64,000 bases of DNA, taken from contig NZ_CP109603.1 of NCBI RefSeq assembly GCF_025905425.1, positions 2,206,001-2,270,000 on the forward strand, in the 5' to 3' direction. This stretch comes from Pseudomonas putida (GTDB lineage Bacteria > Pseudomonadota > Gammaproteobacteria > Pseudomonadales > Pseudomonadaceae). This document shows positions 1 through 9,125 of the stretch, piece by piece. The first letter of the stretch is position 1. The number at the start of each line of letters is the position of its first letter. The notes under the pieces are model-generated. The model was not told the origin of the DNA. It did no database searches and saw only the letters and a program-made list of their open reading frames with translations. The translations under genes were made by a program, and so were the position numbers.

Positions 1-991
1 GCAGCAGCCGCAGCGACACCGGGGTCACCAACTGCCCCGCCTCCAGGGAATCGGACAGCGGCAGCCCTTCGGCCACTCGCTGGCTGGCCTGCTCAAGGCC
101 TTGCGCCGCAGCGCTGCCCAGCAGCCCGCGGGCCATACCCATCGCCGTAAGGATGGGTATACCGCCTTGCAGGAGGATGCCCAGCGAACGGTAGAAGCGT
201 GCCAGCTCGTACATCATCAACCGCTGGTGCAGCGCCGGCATACGCCGTAGCTGACGCGATGCCCAGCGCCGCACCAGCGGGTGGCGGCGCAGCAGCACCA
301 GGGCGGTTATCCCGGCCACGCTGCCCAGTGCCAACGGCAGTTGCTGGGCATGCAGGAACAAGCCGATCTGCATCAGCATGCGTGACAGCCACGGCAGCTC
401 GGTGCCCATGCCCTCGAACACCTGGCTGAAGCGCGGCACCACGTAACCGAGCAGAAACAGCACCACGCCACCGCCCACCAGCAACAGCAGCAGGGGGTAG
501 ACCGAAGCGCCCACCAGCTTTTGCCGAACCAGGTCGAGGCGCTGGCGGTAGGCGATATAGCGGCCGAGGGCGTCGCCGAGGGCACCGGTGCGTTCGCTGG
601 ACTGCACCAGCGCGACGTACAGGGCCGGGAAGATCCGGGGCTGTCGGCCCAGCGCCTGGGAAAGCGAGTGGCCTTCATAAAGTTGGCGCACCAGTTCGCC
701 CAGCACTTTGCGCGTGGCTGCGGTCGGGGCTTTTTCCGCCAGGCTTTCCAACGCATCGATCAAGGGCAGGCCGGCGTTTAGCAAGGTCGACAGCTCCTGG
801 CTGAACAGCACAAGGTCAAAGCTTGCCTCGCGGCGCCAGGCCATGCCGCGCAAGGCGCCACCCTGGCCCTTCACGCTGACCACACGCAAGCCTTGGTCCT
901 CGACCTGACGGCGCGCCTGCTCGGCGTCTTCGGCGTCGATCTGCAACTGCACCACGCCCTGTCTGCCCAGGGCCTTGAGGCTGTAGCGCAT
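1..991 (-). CDS. gspF: Type II secretion inner-membrane platform protein GspF (3' end outside window)
   Basis: Reading from an ATG at 991, the frame stays open to the window edge (330 codons seen; the family is about 400 aa). It begins MRYSLKALG and follows the GspF pattern: a cytoplasmic helical domain, then a hydrophobic stretch (YPLLLLLVGGGVVLFLLGYVVPRF without interruption is about residues 165-188), then the second repeat of the domain with MYELARFYRSLGILLQGGIPI. GspF is the polytopic platform protein that links the secretion ATPase GspE to the pseudopilus. It lies 11 bp downstream of gspG on the same strand, so the two are probably co-transcribed. The start follows a GGAGATCGGCC ribosome-binding region. 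The C-terminal part cannot be judged here. Confidence 0.9.
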   Translation of the reverse strand, partial: MRYSLKALGRQGVVQLQIDAEDAEQARRQVEDQGLRVVSVKGQGGALRGMAWRREASFDLVLFSQELSTLLNAGLPLIDALESLAEKAPTAATRKVLGELVRQLYEGHSLSQALGRQPRIFPALYVALVQSSERTGALGDALGRYIAYRQRLDLVRQKLVGASVYPLLLLLVGGGVVLFLLGYVVPRFSQVFEGMGTELPWLSRMLMQIGLFLHAQQLPLALGSVAGITALVLLRRHPLVRRWASRQLRRMPALHQRLMMYELARFYRSLGILLQGGIPILTAMGMARGLLGSAAAQGLEQASQRVAEGLPLSDSLEAGQLVTPVSLRLL

Positions 992-1002
992 GGCCGATCT
1001 CC

Positions 1003-1428
1003 TTATTGCCAACTGGTGATTTCGGCGTTTTCGCCGTCGCCACCGGGCTGGCCATCCTTGCCCATCGACAGCAGATCGTATTCGCCGCCGTTCTCGCCGG
1101 GCTGCCGGTAGATGTAGGCGTGGCCCCAAGGGTCCTGCGGCACTGCCTTTTGCAGGTAGGGGCCGGTCCAGCGGGCCTCGCCGCTGGGGGCGACGACCAG
1201 CGCCTGCAAGCCCTGTTCACTGTTGGGGTAATGCCCGACTTCCAGGCGATAGAGGTCCAGGGCCTTGCTCAAACCCTCGATCTGCGCCCGTGCCACCTTG
1301 ACCTCCGAGCGGCCAAGCTGGCTGAAGTACTTGGGTGCGACGATGCCGGCCAACAGGCCAAGCACCACCAGCACCACGAGGAGTTCGAGCAGGGTGAAGC
1401 CACGTTGGGGGTTGGATCTGCGCTGCAT
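1003..1428 (-). CDS. gspG: Type II secretion major pseudopilin GspG
   Basis: A 141-aa protein with a short basic leader, then a prepilin cleavage/methylation site RGFTLLELLVVLVVLG (Glu at +5) near residues 9-25, and the GspG C-terminal signature: YRLEVGHYPNSEQGLQALV, PYLQKAVPQDPWGHAYIY and DLLSMGKDGQPGG. This is the major pseudopilin of the type II secretion pseudopilus, processed by prepilin peptidase. The frame is open 41 codons further upstream, but the ATG at 1428 has an ideal GGAGGG site and gives a normal leader length. It is first in the gspG-gspF pair and divergent from the lytic transglycosylase. Confidence 0.93.
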   Translation of the reverse strand: MQRRSNPQRGFTLLELLVVLVVLGLLAGIVAPKYFSQLGRSEVKVARAQIEGLSKALDLYRLEVGHYPNSEQGLQALVVAPSGEARWTGPYLQKAVPQDPWGHAYIYRQPGENGGEYDLLSMGKDGQPGGDGENAEITSWQ

Positions 1429-1613
1429 GGTGGAGCCCTCCGCTGCATAGGAAGATGCTGTGTCAAGCACCATGCAACAGCCGTGCACGTCTGCCTCGGG
1501 CCCTTGCGCCATGCGGTACAGGAAGCGGCACAGTGCTTGCGTCGTGGACATGACCCTCGGGTTTTCCGGGGCATTTCCCCCACATCGGGGGCCACGACGA
1601 AGAGGCGGCCGAC

Positions 1614-2207
1614 ATGCGTGGACTCATCCTGGGTTTGATCTGGCTGGCGGCGGGAGCCGCCCAGGCCGATGTGTACATCTCCATCGATGCCAAGGGCGGC
1701 TACGTACTGACCAACGTTCATCGACCCGGGCGCCACTATCAGCGGGTGATCAGCGAACCGCTGGCCCAGGCTGGCCCGGCAAATGCGCAGTTGATCACCG
1801 GGCGCCCCTACGCCGAGCTGGTGGCTGCCGCGGCGCGGGCCCATAACGTGCCGCCGGCGTTGCTGCATGCGCTGATCAAGGCCGAGTCGGGCTACAACCC
1901 CAAGGCCCGCTCGCCGGCGGGCGCGGTGGGGCTGATGCAACTGATGCCCGATACGGCCCGTGAGATGGGCGTGGAAAACGCCCTGGACCCTGAGGACAAC
2001 GTTCAGGGCGGCGCACGCTACCTTAAACGCATGCTGACCCTGTTCGACAACGACATTACCCTGGCTGTGGCCGCCTACAACGCAGGCCCGGATGCGGTGA
2101 TGCGCCGGGGCGCGGTGCCGCCGTTCGCCGAAACTCGCCGCTACGTGCCCAACGTGCTGCGCGAATACCGCAAGTTGCAAGGGTTGGCGGCCGACTCGCC
2201 ACTGTAA
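1614..2207 (+). CDS. Exported lytic transglycosylase (SLT domain)
   Basis: A 197-aa protein with a signal peptide (residues 1-18, cleavage near AQA-DV) and a C-terminal SLT lysozyme-like domain from about residue 70. Catalytic Glu91 sits in ALIKAESGYNPKA, followed by AGAVGLMQLMPDTA, GGARYLKRML and AVAAYNAGPDAV, the usual SLT motif series. It cleaves the MurNAc-GlcNAc bond of peptidoglycan in the periplasm. It is divergent from the type II secretion genes, where such enzymes often help open the wall for the secretion apparatus; that role is inferred. A 5-bp-stem hairpin (1577-1591) lies in the intergenic region. Confidence 0.9.
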   Translation: MRGLILGLIWLAAGAAQADVYISIDAKGGYVLTNVHRPGRHYQRVISEPLAQAGPANAQLITGRPYAELVAAAARAHNVPPALLHALIKAESGYNPKARSPAGAVGLMQLMPDTAREMGVENALDPEDNVQGGARYLKRMLTLFDNDITLAVAAYNAGPDAVMRRGAVPPFAETRRYVPNVLREYRKLQGLAADSPL

Positions 2208-2325
2208 TCTCGACCCGCGTTGAACCTTGATGCGGTCACCCTTCGGCGGATGCTGTCAATTTAGAACCATGGCTCCCCCAACTCTGGGCTATAACCTTCA
2301 GAGGTGCCCAGCCCTGGAGTCCGCC

Positions 2326-3783
2326 ATGGACATCGCCCCCCGTTCCGACGCCCTCGCAGTGCCTGCCGGTGGCGAGGTGGCAACCCCACGCAAGCCCTTT
2401 AACTTGCTGCGCTGGTATGCCTGGGTCAGCCTGGCGATCATCGTCTCGGTGGCTGCCGGGCTGGGGTTGATTTCCAGCCGCTTCATCATCGACGAAAGCG
2501 TGGAGCGCGATGCGCTGCTCTCCGCTCAGTTCATCACCTCGATCGCCGACGCCGAAGTGCGTCATGTGTCGATCCCCAATGTGCGTACCATGGGCGAGCT
2601 GCTTGACCCGCGCACCGATCGCACGGCGCTGCCGGATGTCGACCCCGATGCCCGGCGCAAGGCCCGGGGCGAGTTTCTGGACCATATCGCGCACCTGCCT
2701 GACATGCTCCTGGCCAATATCTATGCGCCGGATCGCACGGTGATCTGGTCGAGCAACCCCGCCCTGATCGGCAAACTGATCGAGGGCGACGACGACCTGG
2801 AGCGCGCCTTCGAATACAAGATGCGCGTCTCGGCCAGTTATCACGATTTCGAGCAGGTACGCGAAGAGCAGAAGTTCGTGACCCCGCCCGAGCAGCTGTT
2901 CATCGAGAACTACATCCCGCTGTTCGACGCCGATGGCGAGCAGGTCACCGCCATGGTGGAGATCTACAAGGAACCCCATGACCTGATCGTGCGTATCGAG
3001 CACGGTCTGATCCTCATCTGGGCGGCGATCACCGTCGGCGCCGGGCTAGTCTACATCGGCTTGTACGGCATCATGCGCCGCGCCGCCAAGCTGCTGGCCG
3101 TGCAGCAGAAGCGGTTGATCAACAATGAAACCTACGTAGCCCTGGGCGAGGTGTCCTCGGCGGTGGCGCACAGCTTGCGCAACCCGCTGGCGAGCATCCG
3201 CTCCAGTGCCGAGCTTGCGCAGGCCTTCGATGAAGGCCCGGCACAGCGCAACATCAATGACATCATCAGCCAGGTCGATCGCATGTCACAGTGGATTCGC
3301 CAGCTGTTGCAGTCGCTGCGCCCGCTTAATGACGAAGCGGAGGCGGTGGACCTGCTCCAGGCGCTGCAGGAAAGCCTGCAGACCTTTGCCGTGCCGCTGG
3401 CGCGCAGTGGTGTAAGCCTGGACCTGCAACCGTTACCGGCGGTTCAGGTTTTGGGGCACCCGGCGTTACTCAGGCAGATCTTCAGCAGCCTGATCGCCAA
3501 CGCGCTGGAGTCGATGGAGCAGGGCGGCAAGTTGCGTGTCGAAGTGGTGCGCCAGGACCGGCGCAGCCTTACCCTGCGCTTGTCCGATACCGGCAAGGGC
3601 ATGACCGAGCAGCAGGTGCGCATGGCATTCAGGCCGTTTTTCACCACCAAGCAGGGCGGGCTGGGCGTAGGCCTGGTGTTGGTCAAACGCATCATGGAGC
3701 GCTTTGGCGGGGCGGTGAGGTTGAGTAGCAGCGAAGGGCACGGCACTCGGGTTTCGCTGAATTTTCGCTTAGCTAAGTGTTAA
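2326..3783 (+). CDS. Membrane sensor histidine kinase, first of two paralogues
   Basis: 485 aa if started at the ATG at 2326, which has GGAG six bases upstream; the frame is open further upstream but without a good site. Order: TM1 at about residues 27-48, periplasmic sensor domain to about 225, TM2 about 226-250, HisKA with ALGEVSSAVAHSLRNPLA (phospho-acceptor His282), then HATPase with SLIANALESME (N box), DTGKGM (G1) and GGLGVGLVLVKRIMERFGG (G2). It closely resembles the next kinase over its full length, including the HSLRNPLA H-box, so one arose by duplication. No response regulator of its own follows; the NtrC-type regulator after the second kinase may serve both. Confidence 0.9.
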   Translation: MDIAPRSDALAVPAGGEVATPRKPFNLLRWYAWVSLAIIVSVAAGLGLISSRFIIDESVERDALLSAQFITSIADAEVRHVSIPNVRTMGELLDPRTDRTALPDVDPDARRKARGEFLDHIAHLPDMLLANIYAPDRTVIWSSNPALIGKLIEGDDDLERAFEYKMRVSASYHDFEQVREEQKFVTPPEQLFIENYIPLFDADGEQVTAMVEIYKEPHDLIVRIEHGLILIWAAITVGAGLVYIGLYGIMRRAAKLLAVQQKRLINNETYVALGEVSSAVAHSLRNPLASIRSSAELAQAFDEGPAQRNINDIISQVDRMSQWIRQLLQSLRPLNDEAEAVDLLQALQESLQTFAVPLARSGVSLDLQPLPAVQVLGHPALLRQIFSSLIANALESMEQGGKLRVEVVRQDRRSLTLRLSDTGKGMTEQQVRMAFRPFFTTKQGGLGVGLVLVKRIMERFGGAVRLSSSEGHGTRVSLNFRLAKC

Positions 3784-4071
3784 TAGTTGACTTCAAGAAT
3801 ATTCTATAAATAAATGATAAATATAGAATTAATGAATATTGGGTAATTAGTACCCAAATCTGGGGCTTTAAGCTTGATCTAGGATTAATTAGTTATCATA
3901 AGCTACTGAAAAATATCCAATTAGTGTTTTATTGATTTAGTGGCTGAGTTTTTGCAGCAAGAGATTGGCAACAAACGGCAGCTTAAGCGACCTGGGTGAA
4001 GTGCCATCAAATTGCTACTAACCGTAGCAAGGCTGCGCTTCAGAACGGACTCCCTGCGCGGGAACCACTCA
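3784..4071 (+). promoter_or_regulatory. AT-rich spacer between the two kinase paralogues
   Basis: About 190 bp (3784-3960) are strikingly AT-rich compared with the GC-rich genes on both sides, and no ORF of useful length is present. It probably carries the promoter of the second kinase/regulator pair. TTGACT at 3787 and several TATAAA/GATAAA blocks are visible, but none at ideal spacing, so no exact promoter is called. No clear sigma-54 site was seen. Confidence 0.4.
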
Positions 4072-5565
4072 ATGCAGATGCTGGAAAACGAAGCGCCCGA
4101 CAAAGCCTCTGCGGCCACCAGCGGTCTCGCGTCACCGCTGCGCGAGTTCAACTTGCTGCGTTGGTTTTCGATCATCAGCTTGTTGATCATCGCTTCAGTC
4201 GCTGGTGGCTTGGGTTACGTGTCTACGCGCTTCGTGGTGCGCGACAGCGTCGAGCGCGATGCCATGCTCACCGCCCAGTTCATTCAGGCCATGGCCCAGG
4301 CCGAAGTCCGCCATTCGCAGTTGCCGCCGGGCACTACCATGGGCGAACTGCTCGACCCCCGCCTGGACTTGCAGCACCTGCAATTCACCCCAGCGTTGGC
4401 CGAATCGACCCGCGTCGAATTCCTCGACCACGTCGAGCACCTGCCGGACACCCTGCTGGCCAACGTCTACGCCCGCGACCGGACCATCGTCTGGTCCACT
4501 AACCCGCAGTTGATCGGCAAACGCATCGAAGAAGATGGCGACCTGGACCACGCGTTCCGCTCGCGCAAGGCGGTTTCTGCCAGCTACCACAAGGCCGAGG
4601 AAGACCGTGAGGAGCAAAAATTCCTGCGTGAACCCAAGTACCTGTTCATCGAGAACTACATCCCGCTATTCGACAGCCAAGGCGAGCAGGTGCTGTCGAT
4701 GGTGGAAATCTACAAGGAGCCACAAGACCTGGTCCGGCGTATCCAGCGGGGTTACGTGCTGATCTGGGCCTCGACCCTGGTGGGCGGCGCGCTCATCTAT
4801 TTCGGCTTGTTCTGGATCGTGCGCCGGGCGGCGCTCATGCTCAATCAGCAGCAGGACCGGCTGGTGGCCAGCGAAACCTATGTGGCCCTGGGCGAGATGT
4901 CGTCGGCGGTGGCCCATAGCTTGCGCAACCCGTTGGCCAACATCCGCTCCAGCGCCGAACTGGCTCAGGAAATCGCCAACCCCACCGCGCAGAAAAACAT
5001 CAACGACATCATTGGCCAGGTGGACCGCATGTCACGCTGGGTACGCGACCTGCTGGTGTCGTTGCGTCCCGCCAGCGACGAGCCCGAGGCGGTGGACCTG
5101 GTCGCGGCCATCGAGGACACCCACCTGGCGTTCGCCCAACAAATTGCACGCAATGGGGTGCAGTTCTGCTACGAAGGCCCCGAGTTGCAATACGTGACCA
5201 GCCAGCCGCTGCAGCTCACGCAGATTCTCAACAGCCTGTTTTCCAATGCCATTGAAGCCATGCCGGCGGGTGGCGTGTTGCGCGCCCAGGTAAGCGTGCA
5301 GGATGGCCAACGTACGGTCATGCTGCTCAGCGACACTGGCAAGGGCATGACCCAACAGCAGGAGCGGATGGTGTTCAAGCCGTTCTTCACGACCAAGCAG
5401 GGCGGCCTCGGCGTAGGCCTGGCCCTGGTTCAACGCATCATGGAGCGTTTTGGCGGCTCGGTCAGCCTGAGCAGCCGCGAAGAGGAAGGAACCCGCGTTA
5501 GCCTTACTTTCAATATCGCAGCGGGAGGGGACCATGGAACACAGCATCCTGGTAGTCGAGGATGA
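4072..5565 (+). CDS. Membrane sensor histidine kinase, second paralogue
   Basis: 497 aa from the ATG at 4072; GGGAAC just upstream is a weak site, and an in-frame ATG at 4078 is an alternative. Same architecture as the preceding kinase: TM1 about residues 27-48, extracytoplasmic sensor domain, TM2 about 225-250, HisKA with ALGEMSSAVAHSLRNPLA (His282), then HATPase with SLFSNAIEAMPAGG, DTGKGMT and GGLGVGLALVQRIMERFGG. Its last 32 bases overlap the start of the NtrC-type response regulator, which implies translational coupling and makes this the cognate pair. The signal sensed is unknown. Confidence 0.92.
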   Translation: MQMLENEAPDKASAATSGLASPLREFNLLRWFSIISLLIIASVAGGLGYVSTRFVVRDSVERDAMLTAQFIQAMAQAEVRHSQLPPGTTMGELLDPRLDLQHLQFTPALAESTRVEFLDHVEHLPDTLLANVYARDRTIVWSTNPQLIGKRIEEDGDLDHAFRSRKAVSASYHKAEEDREEQKFLREPKYLFIENYIPLFDSQGEQVLSMVEIYKEPQDLVRRIQRGYVLIWASTLVGGALIYFGLFWIVRRAALMLNQQQDRLVASETYVALGEMSSAVAHSLRNPLANIRSSAELAQEIANPTAQKNINDIIGQVDRMSRWVRDLLVSLRPASDEPEAVDLVAAIEDTHLAFAQQIARNGVQFCYEGPELQYVTSQPLQLTQILNSLFSNAIEAMPAGGVLRAQVSVQDGQRTVMLLSDTGKGMTQQQERMVFKPFFTTKQGGLGVGLALVQRIMERFGGSVSLSSREEEGTRVSLTFNIAAGGDHGTQHPGSRG

Positions 5566-6961
5566 TGAAATCCTCGCTGACAACATTCGCACCTACCTGA
5601 GTCTCAAGGGCTATGAGGTGACGGTCTGCCACAGTGCGGAACTTGCGCTGGAGCAGATCAAACAGGCCCAGCCCGACGCTGTGCTGACCGACAACTCGTT
5701 GCCTGGCATGAGCGGGCACGACCTGTTGCGCACCCTGGTGGCACAGGTACCGGCGCTCAAAGTGATCATGATGACCGGCTACGGTAATGTCGAAGACGCC
5801 GTGCAAGCCATGAAGGAGGGTGCCTTCCATTACCTGACCAAGCCGGTGGTGCTGGCCGAGCTCAAGCTGACATTGGACAAGGCCCTGGCGGCCGAGCGAA
5901 TGGAGCGTACCCTGTCGTTTTACCAGGAACGCGAGGCGCAAAAATCCGGGCTGCAGGCACTGATCGGCGAGTCGTCGGTGATGCTCAGCCTCAAACACAC
6001 GTTGCACCAGGTGCTTGATGCCGAGCGGCGCATGGCCAGCGACGATCTGCCCCCGGTACTGGTCGAAGGCGAGACCGGCACCGGCAAGGAACTGGTGGCC
6101 CGCGCCCTGCATTTCGATGGCTCGCGCAGCAAGGGGCCATTCATCGAGTTCAATTGCGCGTCGATCCCGGCCAATTTGCTCGAAGCTGAGCTGTTCGGCC
6201 ATGAGAAAGGCGCCTTTACCGATGCCAAGGAGCGCAGGGTGGGCCTGGTCGAGGCTGCTGATGGTGGCACGCTGTTCCTTGATGAAATCGGCGAGATGGA
6301 CCTGGTGTTGCAGGCCAAACTGTTGAAGTTGCTCGAAGACCGCAGCATCCGCCGCATTGGCGCAGTCAAGGAGCGCAAGGTCGACTTGCGGGTGATCAGC
6401 GCCACCAACTGCAACCTTGAGCAGATGGTGCAGCAAGGCAAGTTCCGCCGCGACCTGTTCTTCCGGCTACGCATCATTGCGCTCAAGGTGCCACGGCTGT
6501 ATGCGCGGGGGCAGGACATTCTGCTGCTGGCCCGGCACTTCCTGGCGCACCATGGCCGGCGTTATGGCAAGCCGAACCTGCGTTTTTCTGCCGAGGCAGA
6601 GGCCATGATGCTTGGCTACAGTTGGCCGGGCAACGTGCGGGAGCTGCGCAACATGCTGGAGCAGACGGTGTTGCTCGCGCCCAACGAGGTGATTCAGTCA
6701 CATCAGTTGAACCTGTGCATGACCTTGATCGACGAGCCGCTGATACAGCAACAGGCGCCTACGGTATTGGAAATGCCACGGCATGAGCCCGAGCCAGGTA
6801 CCAGCCTGCCCGACATGGAGCGGGACCTGGTATGCAAAACCCTGGACCGGACTGACTGGAACGTGACCAAGTCGGCGCGGATGCTGGGGCTTTCGCGGGA
6901 TATGCTGCGTTATCGGATCGAAAAACTGGGGTTGACCAGGCCTGACAAGCGCCAGTGGTGA
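5534..6961 (+). CDS. NtrC-family sigma-54-dependent response regulator
   Basis: 475 aa. Receiver domain 1-120 with acidic pocket VVEDDE and phospho-acceptor Asp53 in LTDNSLPG; AAA+ domain with Walker A GETGTGKE (about 178-185) and Walker B GGTLFLDEIGEM; C-terminal Fis-type helix-turn-helix (NVTKSARMLGLSRDMLRYRIEKLGL). It should activate sigma-54 RNA polymerase at enhancer sites once phosphorylated by the overlapping kinase. The sigma-54 contact loop reads GAFTDA (226-231) rather than the usual GAFTGA, keeping the essential Phe-Thr pair. GGGAGGGG lies just before the ATG, inside the kinase gene. Targets are unknown. Confidence 0.93.
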   Translation: MEHSILVVEDDEILADNIRTYLSLKGYEVTVCHSAELALEQIKQAQPDAVLTDNSLPGMSGHDLLRTLVAQVPALKVIMMTGYGNVEDAVQAMKEGAFHYLTKPVVLAELKLTLDKALAAERMERTLSFYQEREAQKSGLQALIGESSVMLSLKHTLHQVLDAERRMASDDLPPVLVEGETGTGKELVARALHFDGSRSKGPFIEFNCASIPANLLEAELFGHEKGAFTDAKERRVGLVEAADGGTLFLDEIGEMDLVLQAKLLKLLEDRSIRRIGAVKERKVDLRVISATNCNLEQMVQQGKFRRDLFFRLRIIALKVPRLYARGQDILLLARHFLAHHGRRYGKPNLRFSAEAEAMMLGYSWPGNVRELRNMLEQTVLLAPNEVIQSHQLNLCMTLIDEPLIQQQAPTVLEMPRHEPEPGTSLPDMERDLVCKTLDRTDWNVTKSARMLGLSRDMLRYRIEKLGLTRPDKRQW

Positions 6962-7027
6962 ACGTGCGGGGGCGCGTTGCGCCCTTTTCGCGACGCAAGG
7001 CTTAACGCATTGATTTAGCTTCGACGC

Positions 7028-7113
7028 TGTGGGAGCGGGCTTGCCCGCGAACACCGGCGCAGCCGGTGCCATCCACCGCGTGGTCTCATTCGCGGGGCAA
7101 GCCCGCTCCCACA
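7028..7113. repeat. Palindromic REP pair
   Basis: TGTGGGAGCGGGCTTGCCCG and its inverse GCCCGCTCCCACA face each other around an ACACCGGCGCAGCCGGTGCC hairpin, the classic P. putida REP arrangement. It lies downstream of the NtrC-type regulator. Confidence 0.9.
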
Positions 7114-7205
7114 ATGACCACTGTTCTCTGCGCGACAGCGCAACCCCAAGAGGCTGGGCAATCTCCCATAGAAAACAACTTAACCCATTGAGTTAGCTTC
7201 GACGC

Positions 7206-7250
7206 TGTGGGAGCGGGCTTGCCCCGCGAACACCGGCGCAGCCGGTGCCA
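7206..7250. repeat. Single REP element, duplicate of the neighbour
   Basis: A second copy of the same REP. The resemblance extends upstream (TTAACNCATTGANTTAGCTTCGACGCTG precedes both copies), so about 70 bp including the flank was duplicated about 178 bp apart. Confidence 0.85.
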
Positions 7251-7278
7251 TCCATTTTGTAGTGGCAAGACCAGGGCC

Positions 7279-7569
7279 TCAAGGGTTGCCAGTGCTCGTG
7301 CCTTGCCGCCCGGTACCTTGCGAACCGCTGCCCTCCATCCCGGGCAAATCATGTTCATCCTGCTGCCTTGCCGGTGGGCTCTCGGGGTCATTGCCCTGAG
7401 CCCGCGGGTCGGTATCGCGCGGCATCGGTTTCTCAATGGGGTTGAGGGTGCTGTCTACACCGGGTGTTGGCGCCGGGTTGTGCGGGTCGTCGGGGTAGGT
7501 CGGCCCAGTACCGACAGCCAGGGCCAGGGGCGAGACAAGCAGGGCGGTGAGCAGGAGGGGGCGGATCAT
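7279..7569 (-). CDS. Small exported Pro/Gly-rich protein of unknown function
   Basis: 96 aa with a clear signal peptide (MIRPLLLTALLVSPLALAVG) and a mature part rich in Pro, Asp, Gly and Gln without a recognisable fold (PTYPDDPHNPAPTPG). It is probably a periplasmic or secreted disordered protein. It lies 92 bp downstream of the gluconate transporter on the same strand and could be read through from it. Codon use is GC-rich like the chromosome. No function is proposed. Confidence 0.6.
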   Translation of the reverse strand: MIRPLLLTALLVSPLALAVGTGPTYPDDPHNPAPTPGVDSTLNPIEKPMPRDTDPRAQGNDPESPPARQQDEHDLPGMEGSGSQGTGRQGTSTGNP

Positions 7570-7661
7570 GGTGCAGGCTCCTTTGCATCAGGGAGGGGGC
7601 AAGGCTTCTCTCTCGATTGGGCCATCGAGCTGACGCCAGGTGCCCCCATCCCGATCAACGG

Positions 7662-9014
7662 TCAAACCACCATCGACAACAACATGATGAAGATGATGCC
7701 CACCACCGAGAGGATGGTTTCCATCATGCTCCAAGTCTTGAAGGTCTCGGCCACGGTCATGTTGAAGTACTGCTTCACCAGCCAGAAGCCGGCATCGTTG
7801 ACGTGTGACAGGATCAGCGAGCCCGCGCCAGTGGCTAGCACCAGCAGTTCACGGTTGACCCCCGGCACCAGGTCGATCACCGGCGCGACGATCCCCGCGC
7901 CCGTGATGGTGGCGACGGTCGCCGAACCCGTCGCGATGCGGATCACTGCCGCCACCAGCCAGGCCAACATGATGGGGGAGATTTCCGCCTGTACCGCCAT
8001 CTGCCCGATCACGTTGCCGACACCGGTATCCACCAGCATCTGCTTGAAACCGCCACCAGCGCCGACGATCAGTACGATGGCCGCAGTCGGTGCCAGGCTC
8101 TGGTCGAGCATCTTCATGATCTGCTGACGGTTGAAACCACGCGCCGAGCCGAAGGTATAGAAGGCCAGCAGCAGCGCGGCGAGCAGGGCGCTGATGGGGT
8201 GGCCGATCAGGTCCATCCATTGGCGCACGATATGTTCGGCGGGCAGCACCACGTCGGCGAAGGTCTTGAGCAGCATCAACGCAACCGGCAGCAATACCGT
8301 GACCAGGGTGATGGTGAAACTCGGCAAGTTGCCCTGGTCGGACTCCTTGGCGATCTGATCCATCAGCTCCTGGGACGGGTTGCCTGGGATGTAGCGTGAG
8401 ATGAAGTTGCCGAACAGCGGGCCGGCGATGATTGCGGTGGGCAGCGCAACGATCAGGCCATAGAAGATGGTCTTGCCGATGTCGGCATGGAAGATGCCGA
8501 TCGCCAGCAGCGGCCCCGGGTGCGGCGGCACCAAGCCATGAACCACGGAAAGGCCGGCCAGCAACGGGATGCCGATCTTCACCAGCGAAACGCCAGAGCG
8601 CCGGGCGACGATGAACACCAACGGGATCAACAGCACGAAGCCGATCTCGAAGAACAGCGGAATGCCGACCAGGAAGGCGGCGAACATCATGGCCCAGTGC
8701 ACGTTCTTCTTGCCGAAGGCGCGGATCAGCGTCTGGGCGATCTGGTCGGCGCCGCCGGAGTCGGCCATCAGCTTGCCGAGCATGGTGCCCAGGGCGAGGA
8801 CAATGCCGACGAAGCCCAGCACGCCGCCGAAACCGTCCTGGAACGATTTCATCACCTTGGCCACCGGCATGCCGGAGGTAAGGCCGAGGAAGCCGGCCGC
8901 GAGGGTCAGGGCGACGAAGGGGTGAACTTTGAAATGGGTGATCAGCAGGATCAGCCCGACGATGGTTACCAGGGCGTCGAGCAGCAGAAAGGTATCAGTA
9001 GCCAGTCCGAACAT
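7662..9014 (-). CDS. gnuT: Gluconate:H+ symporter, GntP family
   Basis: 450 aa, almost entirely hydrophobic with about 12-14 membrane segments. Family signatures include GMPVAKVMKSFQDGFGGVLGFVG near the N terminus, LVPPHPGPLLAIGIF in the middle and SHVNDAGFWLVKQYF near the C terminus. It imports D-gluconate. It sits 111 bp downstream of gluconate kinase on the same strand, with a perfect operator palindrome in the gap, so it probably has its own GnuR-controlled promoter. Confidence 0.93.
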   Translation of the reverse strand: MFGLATDTFLLLDALVTIVGLILLITHFKVHPFVALTLAAGFLGLTSGMPVAKVMKSFQDGFGGVLGFVGIVLALGTMLGKLMADSGGADQIAQTLIRAFGKKNVHWAMMFAAFLVGIPLFFEIGFVLLIPLVFIVARRSGVSLVKIGIPLLAGLSVVHGLVPPHPGPLLAIGIFHADIGKTIFYGLIVALPTAIIAGPLFGNFISRYIPGNPSQELMDQIAKESDQGNLPSFTITLVTVLLPVALMLLKTFADVVLPAEHIVRQWMDLIGHPISALLAALLLAFYTFGSARGFNRQQIMKMLDQSLAPTAAIVLIVGAGGGFKQMLVDTGVGNVIGQMAVQAEISPIMLAWLVAAVIRIATGSATVATITGAGIVAPVIDLVPGVNRELLVLATGAGSLILSHVNDAGFWLVKQYFNMTVAETFKTWSMMETILSVVGIIFIMLLSMVV

Positions 9015-9085
9015 GGTTTTTATGCCTCGGTCTTATCGTTGTTTTGGGCGTAGCTTTATTGAATTTCAGGCGCTTTCATTGGTCG

Positions 9086-9099
9086 AGACAGCGCTGTCT
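9086..9099. promoter_or_regulatory. GnuR operator in front of the gluconate transporter
   Basis: AGACAGCGCTGTCT is a perfect 14-bp palindrome centred on AGCGCT, a core typical of LacI-family operators. The same core occurs at 9684 and 9813 around the kinase and repressor promoters. Assignment to GnuR is inferred from location. Confidence 0.75.
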
Positions 9100-9125
9100 T
9101 TGGTGAGCCGGACACACCGCCAGGG

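Noticed and set aside
1269..2180. 303-aa minus-strand frame across gspG and the lytic transglycosylase
   Set aside because: Overlaps two well-supported genes and has no recognisable domain; typical GC-rich shadow.
3784..3960. Insertion sequence in the AT-rich spacer between kinases
   Set aside because: No transposase, terminal inverted repeats or target duplication visible; treated as regulatory DNA.
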